A stretch of 64,000 nucleotides of DNA, from NCBI RefSeq assembly GCF_038595065.1, contig NZ_CP152003.1, positions 4,134,001-4,198,000 of the forward strand, written 5' to 3'. How positions within the stretch are numbered: position 1 is the first letter of the stretch; each line of letters opens with the position of its first letter. Below are positions 1-7,752 of this stretch, in pieces. The translations under genes and the position numbers were made by a program. The notes under the pieces are model-generated. The model was given only the letters and a program-made list of their open reading frames with translations, ran no database searches and was not told where the DNA came from. The stretch is from Sutcliffiella sp. FSL R7-0096. GTDB lineage: Bacteria; Bacillota; Bacilli; Bacillales; Bacillaceae_I.

Positions 1-1048
1 CTTTTAGAGAGTTATCCACTCGCTCCATCATCATGGAAGAAATAATCGGGTTTGCGGCATTCATGAGCGCCTGCCTGAAAAGGAATCCCAGTGCTGCCAA
101 CCAGAATATTTGGGTGAAGGCTGTTAATAGCATGAAGGGCAAGGAAAGTAGCTGCAAAATGACAACCGCTCTCATTTCTCCCACTCTCCGGACTACCGCC
201 GGGCCTATGATCATGGCAACAGCAGTTACAGCCTGACCGAGTGAGAGCACGATACCGATAGTCGAGTTGGATGTCCCAAAGCGGTCCGCAAAGTACATGT
301 TCAGATAAGGAATAACCAGACCAGACCCAAAACCTACCAAAATGGAGGCAAAGGAAAAAGCGAAAATCAATTTCCACTGCCCTTTAGGGATGGAGGATCG
401 GAAGCTTTTAAACGAAAAAGCCTTGTTTTCTTGCTTTCGTGGAACTTCTGTCGTTTTAAGTAAAGGGAAGATTCCGACCATGAAGATGATGCTTCCGATA
501 AGCAATGTCAGTCTTATACTCCAGACTGGGCTAAGACCTACTAGATGTAAAAATAGATCTGTCAAAGTCCCTCCAAGGAGATTCCCGACTACATTCGCAC
601 CCATCATGACCGCAAAATGGTAACTGAAAAGTTTTACCCGCTGCTCTTTTGTAGAGCTTTCCGCAAGCCACGGAACTGCCGTTACCTGAATAAAAGCCAT
701 GGCAATACCAGCTATAAATGCACTGATTAGAAGTAGCGATTCCAACTCAAAAATACTTCTCAAAAACATAAAGATTCCGCTGAAAAACACACCATAGATC
801 ATCATTTTCCTGCGTCCAATTTTATCACTTAAAATTCCCGCTGGTATTAGAATAATGGCTGCGGCCAGTGATGACATTGCAATAACATTTCCGTTCACCG
901 TTTCTGCAAAGCCTAGCTCTCTGATATAAAAATTATAAACAATCATAAAGATCCCAAGCCCGATCTGGGTCAGGATGTTAACGATAAACAATTGCTGAAT
1001 GTTGTGGTTATAGCGCCTGAAAGATTGAAACCAATTTACATTTTTCAA
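1..1048 (-). CDS. MFS transporter, C-terminus beyond window edge
   Basis: Translating the minus strand from a TTG codon at 1048 gives an uninterrupted frame of about 349 residues to the window edge, so the gene is truncated here by the window. The product is very hydrophobic with regularly spaced transmembrane segments. It has the major facilitator signature between TM2 and TM3 (Gly-Ile-Leu-Ser-Asp-Lys-Ile-Gly-Arg-Arg-Lys, about residues 60-70) and a polar central loop near residue 190. The TTG start is chosen because a GAGGGG ribosome binding site lies 9 nt upstream and no ATG nearby fits. The substrate cannot be told. It is transcribed away from the yus genes. Confidence 0.85.
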   Translation of the reverse strand, partial: MKNVNWFQSFRRYNHNIQQLFIVNILTQIGLGIFMIVYNFYIRELGFAETVNGNVIAMSSLAAAIILIPAGILSDKIGRRKMMIYGVFFSGIFMFLRSIFELESLLLISAFIAGIAMAFIQVTAVPWLAESSTKEQRVKLFSYHFAVMMGANVVGNLLGGTLTDLFLHLVGLSPVWSIRLTLLIGSIIFMVGIFPLLKTTEVPRKQENKAFSFKSFRSSIPKGQWKLIFAFSFASILVGFGSGLVIPYLNMYFADRFGTSNSTIGIVLSLGQAVTAVAMIIGPAVVRRVGEMRAVVILQLLSLPFMLLTAFTQIFWLAALGFLFRQALMNAANPIISSMMMERVDNSLK

Positions 1049-1141
1049 AGTATGTAACCCCTCGTCTGTTTAGGTGAATATTTCGCATCCCTAAACAAAT
1101 TTACTTCTTTTTCAGAAAAATGGCAATAGGCGATTGTGTCG

Positions 1142-1174
1142 AAATAAAAATAAAAAACACCATAGAATGGTGTT
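1142..1174 (-). terminator. Rho-independent terminator after yusE
   Basis: On the minus strand an AACACCAT/ATGGTGTT hairpin with a 3-nt loop is followed by a T-rich run. It lies about 60 bp past the yusE stop and would end the gcvH/yus transcript. Confidence 0.75.
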
Positions 1175-1231
1175 CCAGACTGTTGAGGTTATCTGTTGGA
1201 AGAGTTGATCTTCTTTTCAGGTGTTTTCTAA

Positions 1232-1546
1232 TCACTTCCCGTCATACTCCTTAAAGAGACCATACAAATACTCCACAGAACGGAAAGCATATATTTTTTC
1301 TTTTATTTCTCCATTTTTGAAAATCATCAAACAAGGGACACTTTCAATTTCCCATTGCATGGCTAGATCCTGTATATAATTCACATCCAGCATTCCGAAT
1401 GTAAACTCTGGGAAAAGTTCTTTTGTCACATCCATCATGCGCTTGGCAACCTGACACGTTCCACACATGGGGGTGTAAAAATAGACCACAGTCAGTTGGT
1501 CTTGGTTAATTTCGTTTACTAGTTCATTCTTCGTCCAATCTTTCAT
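1232..1546 (-). CDS. yusE: Thioredoxin-like protein YusE
   Basis: A 104-residue thioredoxin-fold protein with a CGTC redox motif at residues 28-31, preceded by the usual beta strand (VVYFYTPM). The cis-proline region VPCLMIF follows at about residue 70. It is short and has no signal peptide, so it should be a cytosolic thiol-disulfide protein. It starts at ATG with a GAGGATGAG ribosome binding site. It lies 26 bp downstream of yusF, as in B. subtilis, which supports the name. The partner protein is unknown. Confidence 0.85.
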   Translation of the reverse strand: MKDWTKNELVNEINQDQLTVVYFYTPMCGTCQVAKRMMDVTKELFPEFTFGMLDVNYIQDLAMQWEIESVPCLMIFKNGEIKEKIYAFRSVEYLYGLFKEYDGK

Positions 1547-1572
1547 TTTCTCATCCTCTAGTAAAGCCTTTA

Positions 1573-1920
1573 TTACAAGTACTGTGCATGAATATCTATG
1601 TTGGCACTTAACAACACCGTTGCTATATGGTGGTGTGGCGCAGAGGCCACTTCTCGATACATTTTATCAATATAGAGATGTTCCGCTTCGGGAAACTCCC
1701 TTTTGAACAGCTTACGGAGTTTTTCACCTGAACTGTCAGCATCCACCAGGATATAAACTTCTTTATCCATGATATCCTCTATCAATTCATCTAACTTGGT
1801 GACGCTGATGGTACCATTGGTGCATATTATATGAACCGGTTCATTGATGACTTCCTGTATGCGTTTTTTATCTGATTTCCCCTCGACAATGATGATCTTT
1901 TCCTCATATATAAAATCCAT
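1573..1920 (-). CDS. yusF: Toprim-domain protein YusF
   Basis: A small Toprim-fold protein. The catalytic Glu motif IVEGKSD lies near the N-terminus and the DADSSG acidic motif near residue 60, the arrangement seen in primase- and RNase M5-like Toprim proteins. Family members may act on nucleic acid, but no function is established. Three possible starts lie close together: GTG 1929, ATG 1926 and ATG 1920. The last is preferred because only it stands at normal distance (8 nt) from the AGG of the ribosome binding site. It sits between yusE and yusG as in B. subtilis. Confidence 0.8.
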   Translation of the reverse strand: MDFIYEEKIIIVEGKSDKKRIQEVINEPVHIICTNGTISVTKLDELIEDIMDKEVYILVDADSSGEKLRKLFKREFPEAEHLYIDKMYREVASAPHHHIATVLLSANIDIHAQYL

Positions 1921-2028
1921 ATCCATCACCTGTTCTAAAAAGATGTATAAAGATAAGTTGCTTTATACTATAACTATTCTGAGTGGCGGTAATGTACACT
2001 TAAAATGAAAAATAAGGGCGTTGATATG

Positions 2029-2062
2029 AAAAAGGGGCGGAACTAATAAAAGTCCCAACCCC
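2029..2062 (-). terminator. Rho-independent terminator after yusG
   Basis: On the minus strand, immediately after the yusG stop, a GGGG..GGACT / AGTTCCGCCCC hairpin is followed by TTTTT. yusG is therefore probably separated from yusF-yusE. Confidence 0.75.
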
Positions 2063-2070
2063 ACCGATGG

Positions 2071-2316
2071 TTAACACCATCCATTTTCGTAGTCGCAATC
2101 TACATATTTCGCATCTTTTTCGGAAGGCACTTGAACTTGTTGGAAGATCTTGCTTCCTTCTTGTTCATAGCCGTTTTTTAAACTGAATTGGTTTCCATGT
2201 TCGGTAAACATTACTTGCCCGATGGATTCGCGCTCTACAAAAAGCTCAAAACCTTGATCCGTTAATTTACCATTAACTCGATCGGTGATATCCAATCTTT
2301 TGTTATCCAATGTCAT
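2071..2316 (-). CDS. yusG: YusG-like small protein (DUF2553)
   Basis: An 81-residue soluble protein with predicted beta structure and no recognised motif. It ends in a short acidic tail containing two cysteines (YVDCDYENGWC). Length, sequence style and position between yusF and gcvH match YusG of B. subtilis. It starts at ATG with an AAGGTGA ribosome binding site. An R1 interspersed repeat separates it from gcvH. Function is unknown. Confidence 0.75.
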   Translation of the reverse strand: MTLDNKRLDITDRVNGKLTDQGFELFVERESIGQVMFTEHGNQFSLKNGYEQEGSKIFQQVQVPSEKDAKYVDCDYENGWC

Positions 2317-2341
2317 CTAAGGTCACCTTCTTTAGTTAAAT

Positions 2342-2522
2342 GCTCTGTTAAACACCGCTGTTGATTTCCTCACTAGGCTTCGCTTTCCTAGGGGCGTTTG
2401 GGGAGCCTCCTCGGCTTGCGACTGCAGGGTCTCCCCTAAACGCTATCTCCCTCAGGATTCTTCGCCTATTTTCCAATCAACAGCTTGATTGCTGCAAAAT
2501 CAACAATCGCTTCAACAGAGCC
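2342..2522 (+). repeat. R1 interspersed repeat, full-length copy A
   Basis: About 181 bp between yusG and gcvH. It is bounded by GCTCTGTTAAAC and its inverted counterpart CAACAGAGCC, with an inner inverted pair CTGTTGAT / ATCAACAG (2358-2483). The core carries the family marks GCTTCGCTTTCC, GAGCCTCCTC, GGGTCTC and CGCCT. It shows no significant coding. Confidence 0.85.
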
Positions 2523-2566
2523 TAATGAAATGTTAACTAAGGTTAGGTTGCCCCCCAGTAGGATAA

Positions 2567-2950
2567 TTAGTCTTCTTTTGTCATTTCCTCATATTGCTCA
2601 GCAGTCATTAATTTGTCTACTTCGCCAGCATCTGTAGGTTCCACCACAATCATCCAAGCTTTTTCATATGGTGATTCGTTAACGTACTCAGGGCTGTCAT
2701 TTAAGTCTTCGTTGACTTCCACTACTTTACCGCTGATTGGAGCGTAAAGTTCAGATACCGTTTTAACGGATTCTACACTTCCAAAAGGCTCATCTGCAGA
2801 AATTTCGTCTCCAACTTCAGGAAGCTCTACAAACACGATATCTCCAAGTTCGGATTGTGCAAAGTGTGTAATTCCAATTCGAACTGTTTCCCCTTCAACT
2901 TTTACCCATTCATGCTCTTCGGAATAACGTAAATCTTTAGGTGTGCTCAT
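2567..2950 (-). CDS. gcvH: Glycine cleavage system H protein
   Basis: A 127-residue lipoyl carrier protein. It shuttles the aminomethyl group of glycine between the P, T and L proteins and is also a lipoyl relay in Bacillus. The lipoylation site is visible in [15 protein letters not shown], with the modified Lys at about residue 63. The fold-defining [12 protein letters not shown] and the C-terminal [11 protein letters not shown] are also present. ATG 2950 is preferred over the adjoining TTG because GGAGGG lies 9 nt upstream. As in B. subtilis, gcvH is apart from gcvPA/gcvPB/gcvT and close to yusI. Confidence 0.95.
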   Translation of the reverse strand: MSTPKDLRYSEEHEWVKVEGETVRIGITHFAQSELGDIVFVELPEVGDEISADEPFGSVESVKTVSELYAPISGKVVEVNEDLNDSPEYVNESPYEKAWMIVVEPTDAGEVDKLMTAEQYEEMTKED

Positions 2951-3026
2951 CAATAATTCCCTCCATCAAACTAGTTTATTTTAAGCTCTTCTAAAAGGGC
3001 GTACCCATTTATAAAGAGAGCCTGTC

Positions 3027-3383
3027 CTATTTCCATGTTTCTTCAAACTGCTTTTCGTTAAATCCAACTGTTACTTTGCTGCCATCTGTTGTAATGGGAC
3101 GCTTAATCAACATGCCGTCTGTGGCAAGAATATCAAGCAACTCATCTTCAGAGGCTGTTTTTACTTTATCCTTTAATCCTAGCTCACGATATTTCATGCC
3201 ACTTGTATTAAAGAATTTCTTGAGTTCAAGGCCGCTTTTTTTATAAAGCTCCTCCAGCTTTTCACGTGATGGTGGATTTTCGACAATATGTACTTCTTCT
3301 ACTGCTACACCATTCGCTTCCAACCACTTTTTTGCATTGCGGCATGTGCCACATTTAGGATACCAATAAAACGTTACTGCCAT
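3027..3383 (-). CDS. yusI: ArsC/Spx-family protein YusI
   Basis: A 118-residue protein of the arsenate reductase-like (ArsC/Spx) thioredoxin-fold family. It has an N-terminal CGTC redox motif (residues 11-14) and the RPIT segment typical of the family near residue 95. It is probably a cytosolic glutaredoxin-like reductase, substrate unknown. A true arsenate reductase would normally have a different context. Synteny with gcvH supports YusI. Confidence 0.85.
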   Translation of the reverse strand: MAVTFYWYPKCGTCRNAKKWLEANGVAVEEVHIVENPPSREKLEELYKKSGLELKKFFNTSGMKYRELGLKDKVKTASEDELLDILATDGMLIKRPITTDGSKVTVGFNEKQFEETWK

Positions 3384-3596
3384 AACCTTTTTGCACCACC
3401 TTACAATACATGATTTTACTCATATATTGTAGCATAACAGAAAGCTTGCGCCTAATTATCAACTCTAATAATTCGACGAATTTCTTAGATTTCCTTTATA
3501 ACTTCAAACAATTTATTCATGCAATGGATTTTAAGTGGTTTAACCGCTAAAATAAACCTATAGCGGGGAATACGGAACGGTGAAAGGATGAGCCCT

Positions 3597-4289
3597 ATGA
3601 CGGAAAAGTTATCAAAAGAACTAAAAGAATTTTTGTTCACTTCTTTTGAAAAGAAATTAGCTGTCAAAAAGGGAGCTTATTTATTTCAGGAGGGCATGGT
3701 GGCTTCCGACATTTATCTGGTATTGAATGGAAACTTTAAAATAAGTAAGGTGACACCTGATGGCCAGGAACTTACTTTACGGCTTTGCAGCAAGGAAGAT
3801 CTAGTCGGGGAACTGACATTATTTTGTCCAGGTGCAATCTATATGCTCAGTGCAAGATCGATGGATGATAAAGGGGAAGTGCTTGTTATCCCAAAGTTGG
3901 AATTGGAACGGAAACTCGCGGAAAACGGCCAACTTGCTTTGGAGTTTATGAAATGGATGAGCCTACACTTCCGGAAAACGCAGACGAAGTTCCGGGATCT
4001 TGTTCTTAATGGTCGAAAAGGGGCACTTTATTCCACATTGATACGAATGTCGAATAGCTATGGTGTGCTAAAAGAAGAAGGTATTTTTATCGACCTTCCA
4101 TTAACCAATCAGGAGCTTGCAAACTATTGTGGTACCTCTCGGGAAGTGGTGAACAGGATGCTTTCGGAGTTGAAAAAGAAAGGGTCGATATCAGTTGATA
4201 GGGGTAAAATCACCATTCATGACTTGAATTTTTTGAAGCAAGAAATACATTGCGAGAATTGTCCTGATGAGTTGTGCCGGATAGATTAG
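3597..4289 (+). CDS. fnr: Fnr-type oxygen-sensing transcription regulator
   Basis: A Crp/Fnr regulator of about 230 residues. An N-terminal cyclic-nucleotide-like beta barrel (about 20-120), a dimerisation helix with FRDLVLNGRKGALYSTLIR, and a helix-turn-helix (about 165-210, TNQELANYCGTSREVVNRM) are visible. The C-terminus carries Cys-x2-Cys-x4-Cys (about C219, C222, C227). This is the spacing that binds the [4Fe-4S] cluster in Bacillus Fnr, where an Asp in the RDL segment is the fourth ligand. It should activate anaerobic genes when oxygen is low. ATG 3597 is preferred because GAAAGG lies 9 nt upstream; ATG 3588 abuts that site. It is transcribed alone, convergent with fadE; no narK neighbour. 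Confidence 0.88.
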   Translation: MTEKLSKELKEFLFTSFEKKLAVKKGAYLFQEGMVASDIYLVLNGNFKISKVTPDGQELTLRLCSKEDLVGELTLFCPGAIYMLSARSMDDKGEVLVIPKLELERKLAENGQLALEFMKWMSLHFRKTQTKFRDLVLNGRKGALYSTLIRMSNSYGVLKEEGIFIDLPLTNQELANYCGTSREVVNRMLSELKKKGSISVDRGKITIHDLNFLKQEIHCENCPDELCRID

Positions 4290-4301
4290 AGAAATTCATT
4301 T

Positions 4302-4339
4302 AAAAAACCAGGCCCTTCCAAAACGGAGGCCTGGTTTTT
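4302..4339. terminator. Bidirectional terminator between fnr and fadE
   Basis: AAAAAACCAGGCC / GGCCTGGTTTTT forms a 12-bp hairpin with A- and T-runs on the two sides. It can end both the fnr and the fad transcripts. Confidence 0.9.
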
Positions 4340-4344
4340 CAATA

Positions 4345-6129
4345 TTATACTGTGTATTTTTGAGCATCCAATACGACAGCGGCAATTTCTCGCTTCTTTG
4401 CCACTACATTGATTGGTGTGTGGCGAGTGAATTTACGTAATGCAGAAATCATCATGCGAAGCGAATCTCCACTTTCGGCAGCTACTAATGTTTCCCTTGC
4501 ATCTGCTTCGATCTGGTTGAATGCCTCTTGACAGAACACTTGCGTGTAAAGGACTTTTAATTTGTTTTTGTCTTCACCTGATTTTGCAATCGCTTTTTCT
4601 GTACGTAGAACAGCTGATTCCATGGAATAAACATTGCTGATGATGTCCGCGATGTTAACAAGCAATTCTTGCTCTCTTTCCAAGGCTTTTCCGTATTTTT
4701 GCGCGACCAGGCCAGTCATAAGGATGGCAATTTTCTTCGCGTTCTTCACAAGATATTTCTCTTGCTCCAATACGCCATCGCCTACTTCTTCCGGCATAAG
4801 CATCATTAACTCTTCTTGTAGGCTTTGCGCTTTTTGGATAAGTGGAAGCTCGCCTTTTAATGCTTTACGCAGATAGGTTCCTGGAACCAACAAGCGATTG
4901 ATCTCGTTTGTTCCCTCAAAGATACGGTTGATACGGGAATCGCGGTACATTCTTTCTACTTCGTACTCTGCCATAAAGCCATATCCACCATGTATTTGAA
5001 CTGCTTCATCCACTACATAGTCAAGCGTTTCAGAACCGAATACCTTATTCAAAGAACACTCGATTGCATATTCAGCTACTGCTTTTGCCACTGCATTTGG
5101 GTCTTTCTCTTCTTCTTTCGTCAGGCGGCCCATGCTGTCTTCAAAAAGACCGACTGTGCGGTAAACGGAGCTTTCCGTTGCATATGTTTTTGTAGCCATG
5201 TTTGCAAGCTTCTCTTGGATAAGGGAGAATTTTGCGATTGGAGTTTTGAATTGCTGACGTTGGTTTGCATACGTTGCTGCAAGTTCAATTCCACGTTTAG
5301 ATCCACCTACTGTTCCAACAGCCAATTTGTAGCGTCCGATGTTGAGAATGTTAAATGCGATAACGTGGCCGCGGCCGATTTCACCCAGTAGGTTTTCTTT
5401 TGGTACTAATGCATCTTCTAGGATCAAGGTACGCGTGGAAGATCCTTTAATCCCCATTTTCTTTTCTTCCGGTCCAGTGGATACGCCACCAAAGTCGCGC
5501 TCTACGATGAATGCAGAAAAGTGCTCCCCATCGACTTTTGCATAGACAACGAATACATCAGCAAAGCCTGCATTGGTGATCCATTGTTTTTCACCATTCA
5601 ATACATAGTGCGTTCCTTCGTCATTCAGCTTAGCAGTCGTTTTCGCACCAAGTGCATCCGATCCAGAACCCGGCTCTGTTAATGCGTAAGCTGCAAGCAT
5701 TTCACCGGAAGACAGTTTTGGAAGGTATTTTTGCTTTTGGTCTTCATTCCCGAAGAGAACGATAGGAAGGGATCCGATTCCAACGTGTGCTCCGTAGGAT
5801 AAGGAGAATCCTCCAGCTCTTGAGAATTTTTCAGTGATCAAGGATGAACTGATTTTATCAAGTCCGAATCCGCCGTACTCTTCTTGTACGTCTGCTCCTA
5901 ATAAGCCAAGTTCTCCTGCTTCTTTTAAAAGTTTTACGGAGATATCGAAGTTGTGGTGTTCGATTTCTTCTAGGTTTGGTACTACTTCGTTTACGACGAA
6001 TTCTTCTGTTGTTTTGGCAATTAGTTTGTGCTCGTCTGAGAAGTCCTCTGGTGTGAAGACTTTTTCTGCGGCGATATCGTCAAGTAGGAAGCTTCCGCCT
6101 TTGATTATATTTTCTAATGTGTTTGACAT
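4345..6129 (-). CDS. fadE: Acyl-CoA dehydrogenase FadE
   Basis: A 594-residue FAD-dependent acyl-CoA dehydrogenase for the first step of fatty-acid beta-oxidation. The acyl-CoA dehydrogenase signatures AYALTEPGSGSDA (about 150) and QIHGGYGFMAEYEVERMYRD (about 380) are present, and EGTNEI carries the expected catalytic Glu. A C-terminal extension of about 170 residues after the core is normal for the FadE/YusJ subgroup. It starts at ATG with GGGAGG upstream. It is the last gene of fadN-fadA-fadE; a 225-bp gap holding an R1 repeat separates it from fadA. Confidence 0.95.
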   Translation of the reverse strand: MSNTLENIIKGGSFLLDDIAAEKVFTPEDFSDEHKLIAKTTEEFVVNEVVPNLEEIEHHNFDISVKLLKEAGELGLLGADVQEEYGGFGLDKISSSLITEKFSRAGGFSLSYGAHVGIGSLPIVLFGNEDQKQKYLPKLSSGEMLAAYALTEPGSGSDALGAKTTAKLNDEGTHYVLNGEKQWITNAGFADVFVVYAKVDGEHFSAFIVERDFGGVSTGPEEKKMGIKGSSTRTLILEDALVPKENLLGEIGRGHVIAFNILNIGRYKLAVGTVGGSKRGIELAATYANQRQQFKTPIAKFSLIQEKLANMATKTYATESSVYRTVGLFEDSMGRLTKEEEKDPNAVAKAVAEYAIECSLNKVFGSETLDYVVDEAVQIHGGYGFMAEYEVERMYRDSRINRIFEGTNEINRLLVPGTYLRKALKGELPLIQKAQSLQEELMMLMPEEVGDGVLEQEKYLVKNAKKIAILMTGLVAQKYGKALEREQELLVNIADIISNVYSMESAVLRTEKAIAKSGEDKNKLKVLYTQVFCQEAFNQIEADARETLVAAESGDSLRMMISALRKFTRHTPINVVAKKREIAAVVLDAQKYTV

Positions 6130-6178
6130 TTTTTATTCCTCCCGTTTGGTAAAAGAGTTTTGGTTGACTCGTAACTTC

Positions 6179-6306
6179 CTGTTGACTTCCGTTCCGGGTG
6201 TTCGCTTTCCGCGGGGCGGTGCTTGAGCCTCCTCGCAACGCTTCAGGGGTCTCAAGTCTACCGCTACCTTCCGCCGGAGTCGAACTCCCTGCACTTCAGT
6301 CAACAG
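6179..6306 (+). repeat. R1 interspersed repeat, copy B (variant subtype)
   Basis: About 128 bp inside the fadA-fadE gap, bounded by CTGTTGAC and GTCAACAG. It shares GTTCGCTTTCCGCGGGGCG, GAGCCTCCTC and CCGGAGTC with other R1 copies. It has the TTCCGTTCCGGGTG arm also seen in copy G, which suggests a subfamily. Confidence 0.85.
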
Positions 6307-6354
6307 GGGAAATCACTATGCATAAAAGATTTCTTATCAACTTAATTTAATTTC

Positions 6355-7533
6355 TTAAGCCAGTAGCTCGAATACGCCTGCGGCACCCATTCCGCCGCCG
6401 ATACACATGCTGACGATACCGAACTGTTCATTGCGGCGTTGCATTTCGTGTAGGAGGGTCAGGGTCAGTTTGGATCCTGTGCATCCAAGTGGGTGTCCTA
6501 GGGCGATTGCTCCACCGTTCACGTTCACTTTGTCTTCATCAAGACCCAATTCGCGCATGACCTGGATTGCTTGGGAAGCAAATGCTTCGTTCAATTCAAG
6601 TAAGCCGATATCAGAAAGTTCCAAGCCTGCAAGCTTTAGAGCTTTGGGTATTGCAACTACCGGGCCGATACCCATTACTTCCGGTGGTACGCCACCTACG
6701 GCAAAGGATCTGAACTTAGCGATAGGTTTTAACCCCAAGGCTTCCGCTCTTTCTCTTTCCATAACAAGGACAGATGCTGCTCCGTCACTTGTTTGAGAAG
6801 AATTTCCGGCTGTTACCGAACCTTTAACATTGAATGCCGGACGAAGTTTACTCAATACTTCCATTGATGTTCCAGCTCTAACTCCTTCATCTTGGCTGAA
6901 TGTGAAAGTGGATTCTTGCAACTTGTTGTTAGCTCCAACCTTACGAAGCGTTACATCAACTGGTACGATTTCATCAACAAATTTACCTTCTTGAATTGCT
7001 CTTGCGGCACGTTCATGACTGCGAACAGCGAATGCATCCTGGTCTTCACGGCTAACACCGTACTTTGTTGCCACCTGTTCTGCCGTATGGCCCATTCCCA
7101 TGTAGTATTCTGGTGCCGAATCCACTAGTCTTGCATTCGGTCGAACTGTATGACCCACCATTGGGACCATGCTCATGGATTCTGCTCCACCAGCGATGAT
7201 GGATTCAGAGTGTCCAAGCATGATTCGTTCTGCCGCATACGCAATAGTTTGCAAGCCTGAAGAACAATATCGATTGATGGTAATCGCAGGTACACTTGAT
7301 GGAAGTCCAGCCAAACCTCCGATATTTCTAGCCATGTTCAGCCCTTGTTCCGCTTCTGGCATCGCACATCCAAAAATCAGGTCATCGATTGGACCATCAT
7401 AATTGCCTGCTCGTTTTAATGTTTCTTTTACTACTAATGCCCCTAGATCATCTGGTCGAACTGTAGCTAGTGATCCTTTTCTTGATCTTCCGACTGGTGT
7501 TCTTGCACCAGCAACAATAACCGCTTCTTTCAA
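6355..7533 (-). CDS. fadA: Acetyl-CoA C-acyltransferase (thiolase) FadA
   Basis: A 392-residue thiolase for the last step of beta-oxidation. The nucleophilic Cys is in NRYCSSGLQT (about residue 90). The C-terminal GGAIALGHPLGCTG (His) and CIGGGMGAAG (second Cys) complete the active site. The start codon is TTG at 7533, 6 nt after GGGGAG, with no better ATG. It lies between fadN and fadE with R1 repeats on both sides. Confidence 0.95.
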   Translation of the reverse strand: MKEAVIVAGARTPVGRSRKGSLATVRPDDLGALVVKETLKRAGNYDGPIDDLIFGCAMPEAEQGLNMARNIGGLAGLPSSVPAITINRYCSSGLQTIAYAAERIMLGHSESIIAGGAESMSMVPMVGHTVRPNARLVDSAPEYYMGMGHTAEQVATKYGVSREDQDAFAVRSHERAARAIQEGKFVDEIVPVDVTLRKVGANNKLQESTFTFSQDEGVRAGTSMEVLSKLRPAFNVKGSVTAGNSSQTSDGAASVLVMERERAEALGLKPIAKFRSFAVGGVPPEVMGIGPVVAIPKALKLAGLELSDIGLLELNEAFASQAIQVMRELGLDEDKVNVNGGAIALGHPLGCTGSKLTLTLLHEMQRRNEQFGIVSMCIGGGMGAAGVFELLA

Positions 7534-7587
7534 AATGCTCCCCTCGCTTTTCTAGTAGTTTAGTAGAGTAAAATTGCTTCCTCACCG

Positions 7588-7714
7588 CTGTTGAACTCCG
7601 CAAACGGCTTCGCTTTCCGCGGGGCGACCTTGAGCCTCCTCGGCTTCGCCTGCGGGGTCTCAAGATTGTCGCTACTCTCCCGCTGGAGTCTACGCCTTTT
7701 GCTACATTCAACAG
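7588..7714 (+). repeat. R1 interspersed repeat, copy C
   Basis: About 127 bp in the fadN-fadA gap, bounded by CTGTTGAA and TTCAACAG, with GGCTTCGCTTTCCGCGGGGC, GAGCCTCCTCGGCTTCG and GGGGTCTC. It is the second R1 copy within the same operon. Confidence 0.85.
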
Positions 7715-7752
7715 CTAGGAACCTTATCTTTATCTTTAAGATGATTATTAGT

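Noticed and set aside
12-377. Cys-rich open frame on the minus strand
   Set aside because: It overlaps the clear MFS transporter frame on the same strand and has no membrane-protein or family character.
2530-3026. Glycine riboswitch ahead of gcvH
   Set aside because: The leader between yusI and gcvH is too short and lacks the conserved tandem aptamer features.
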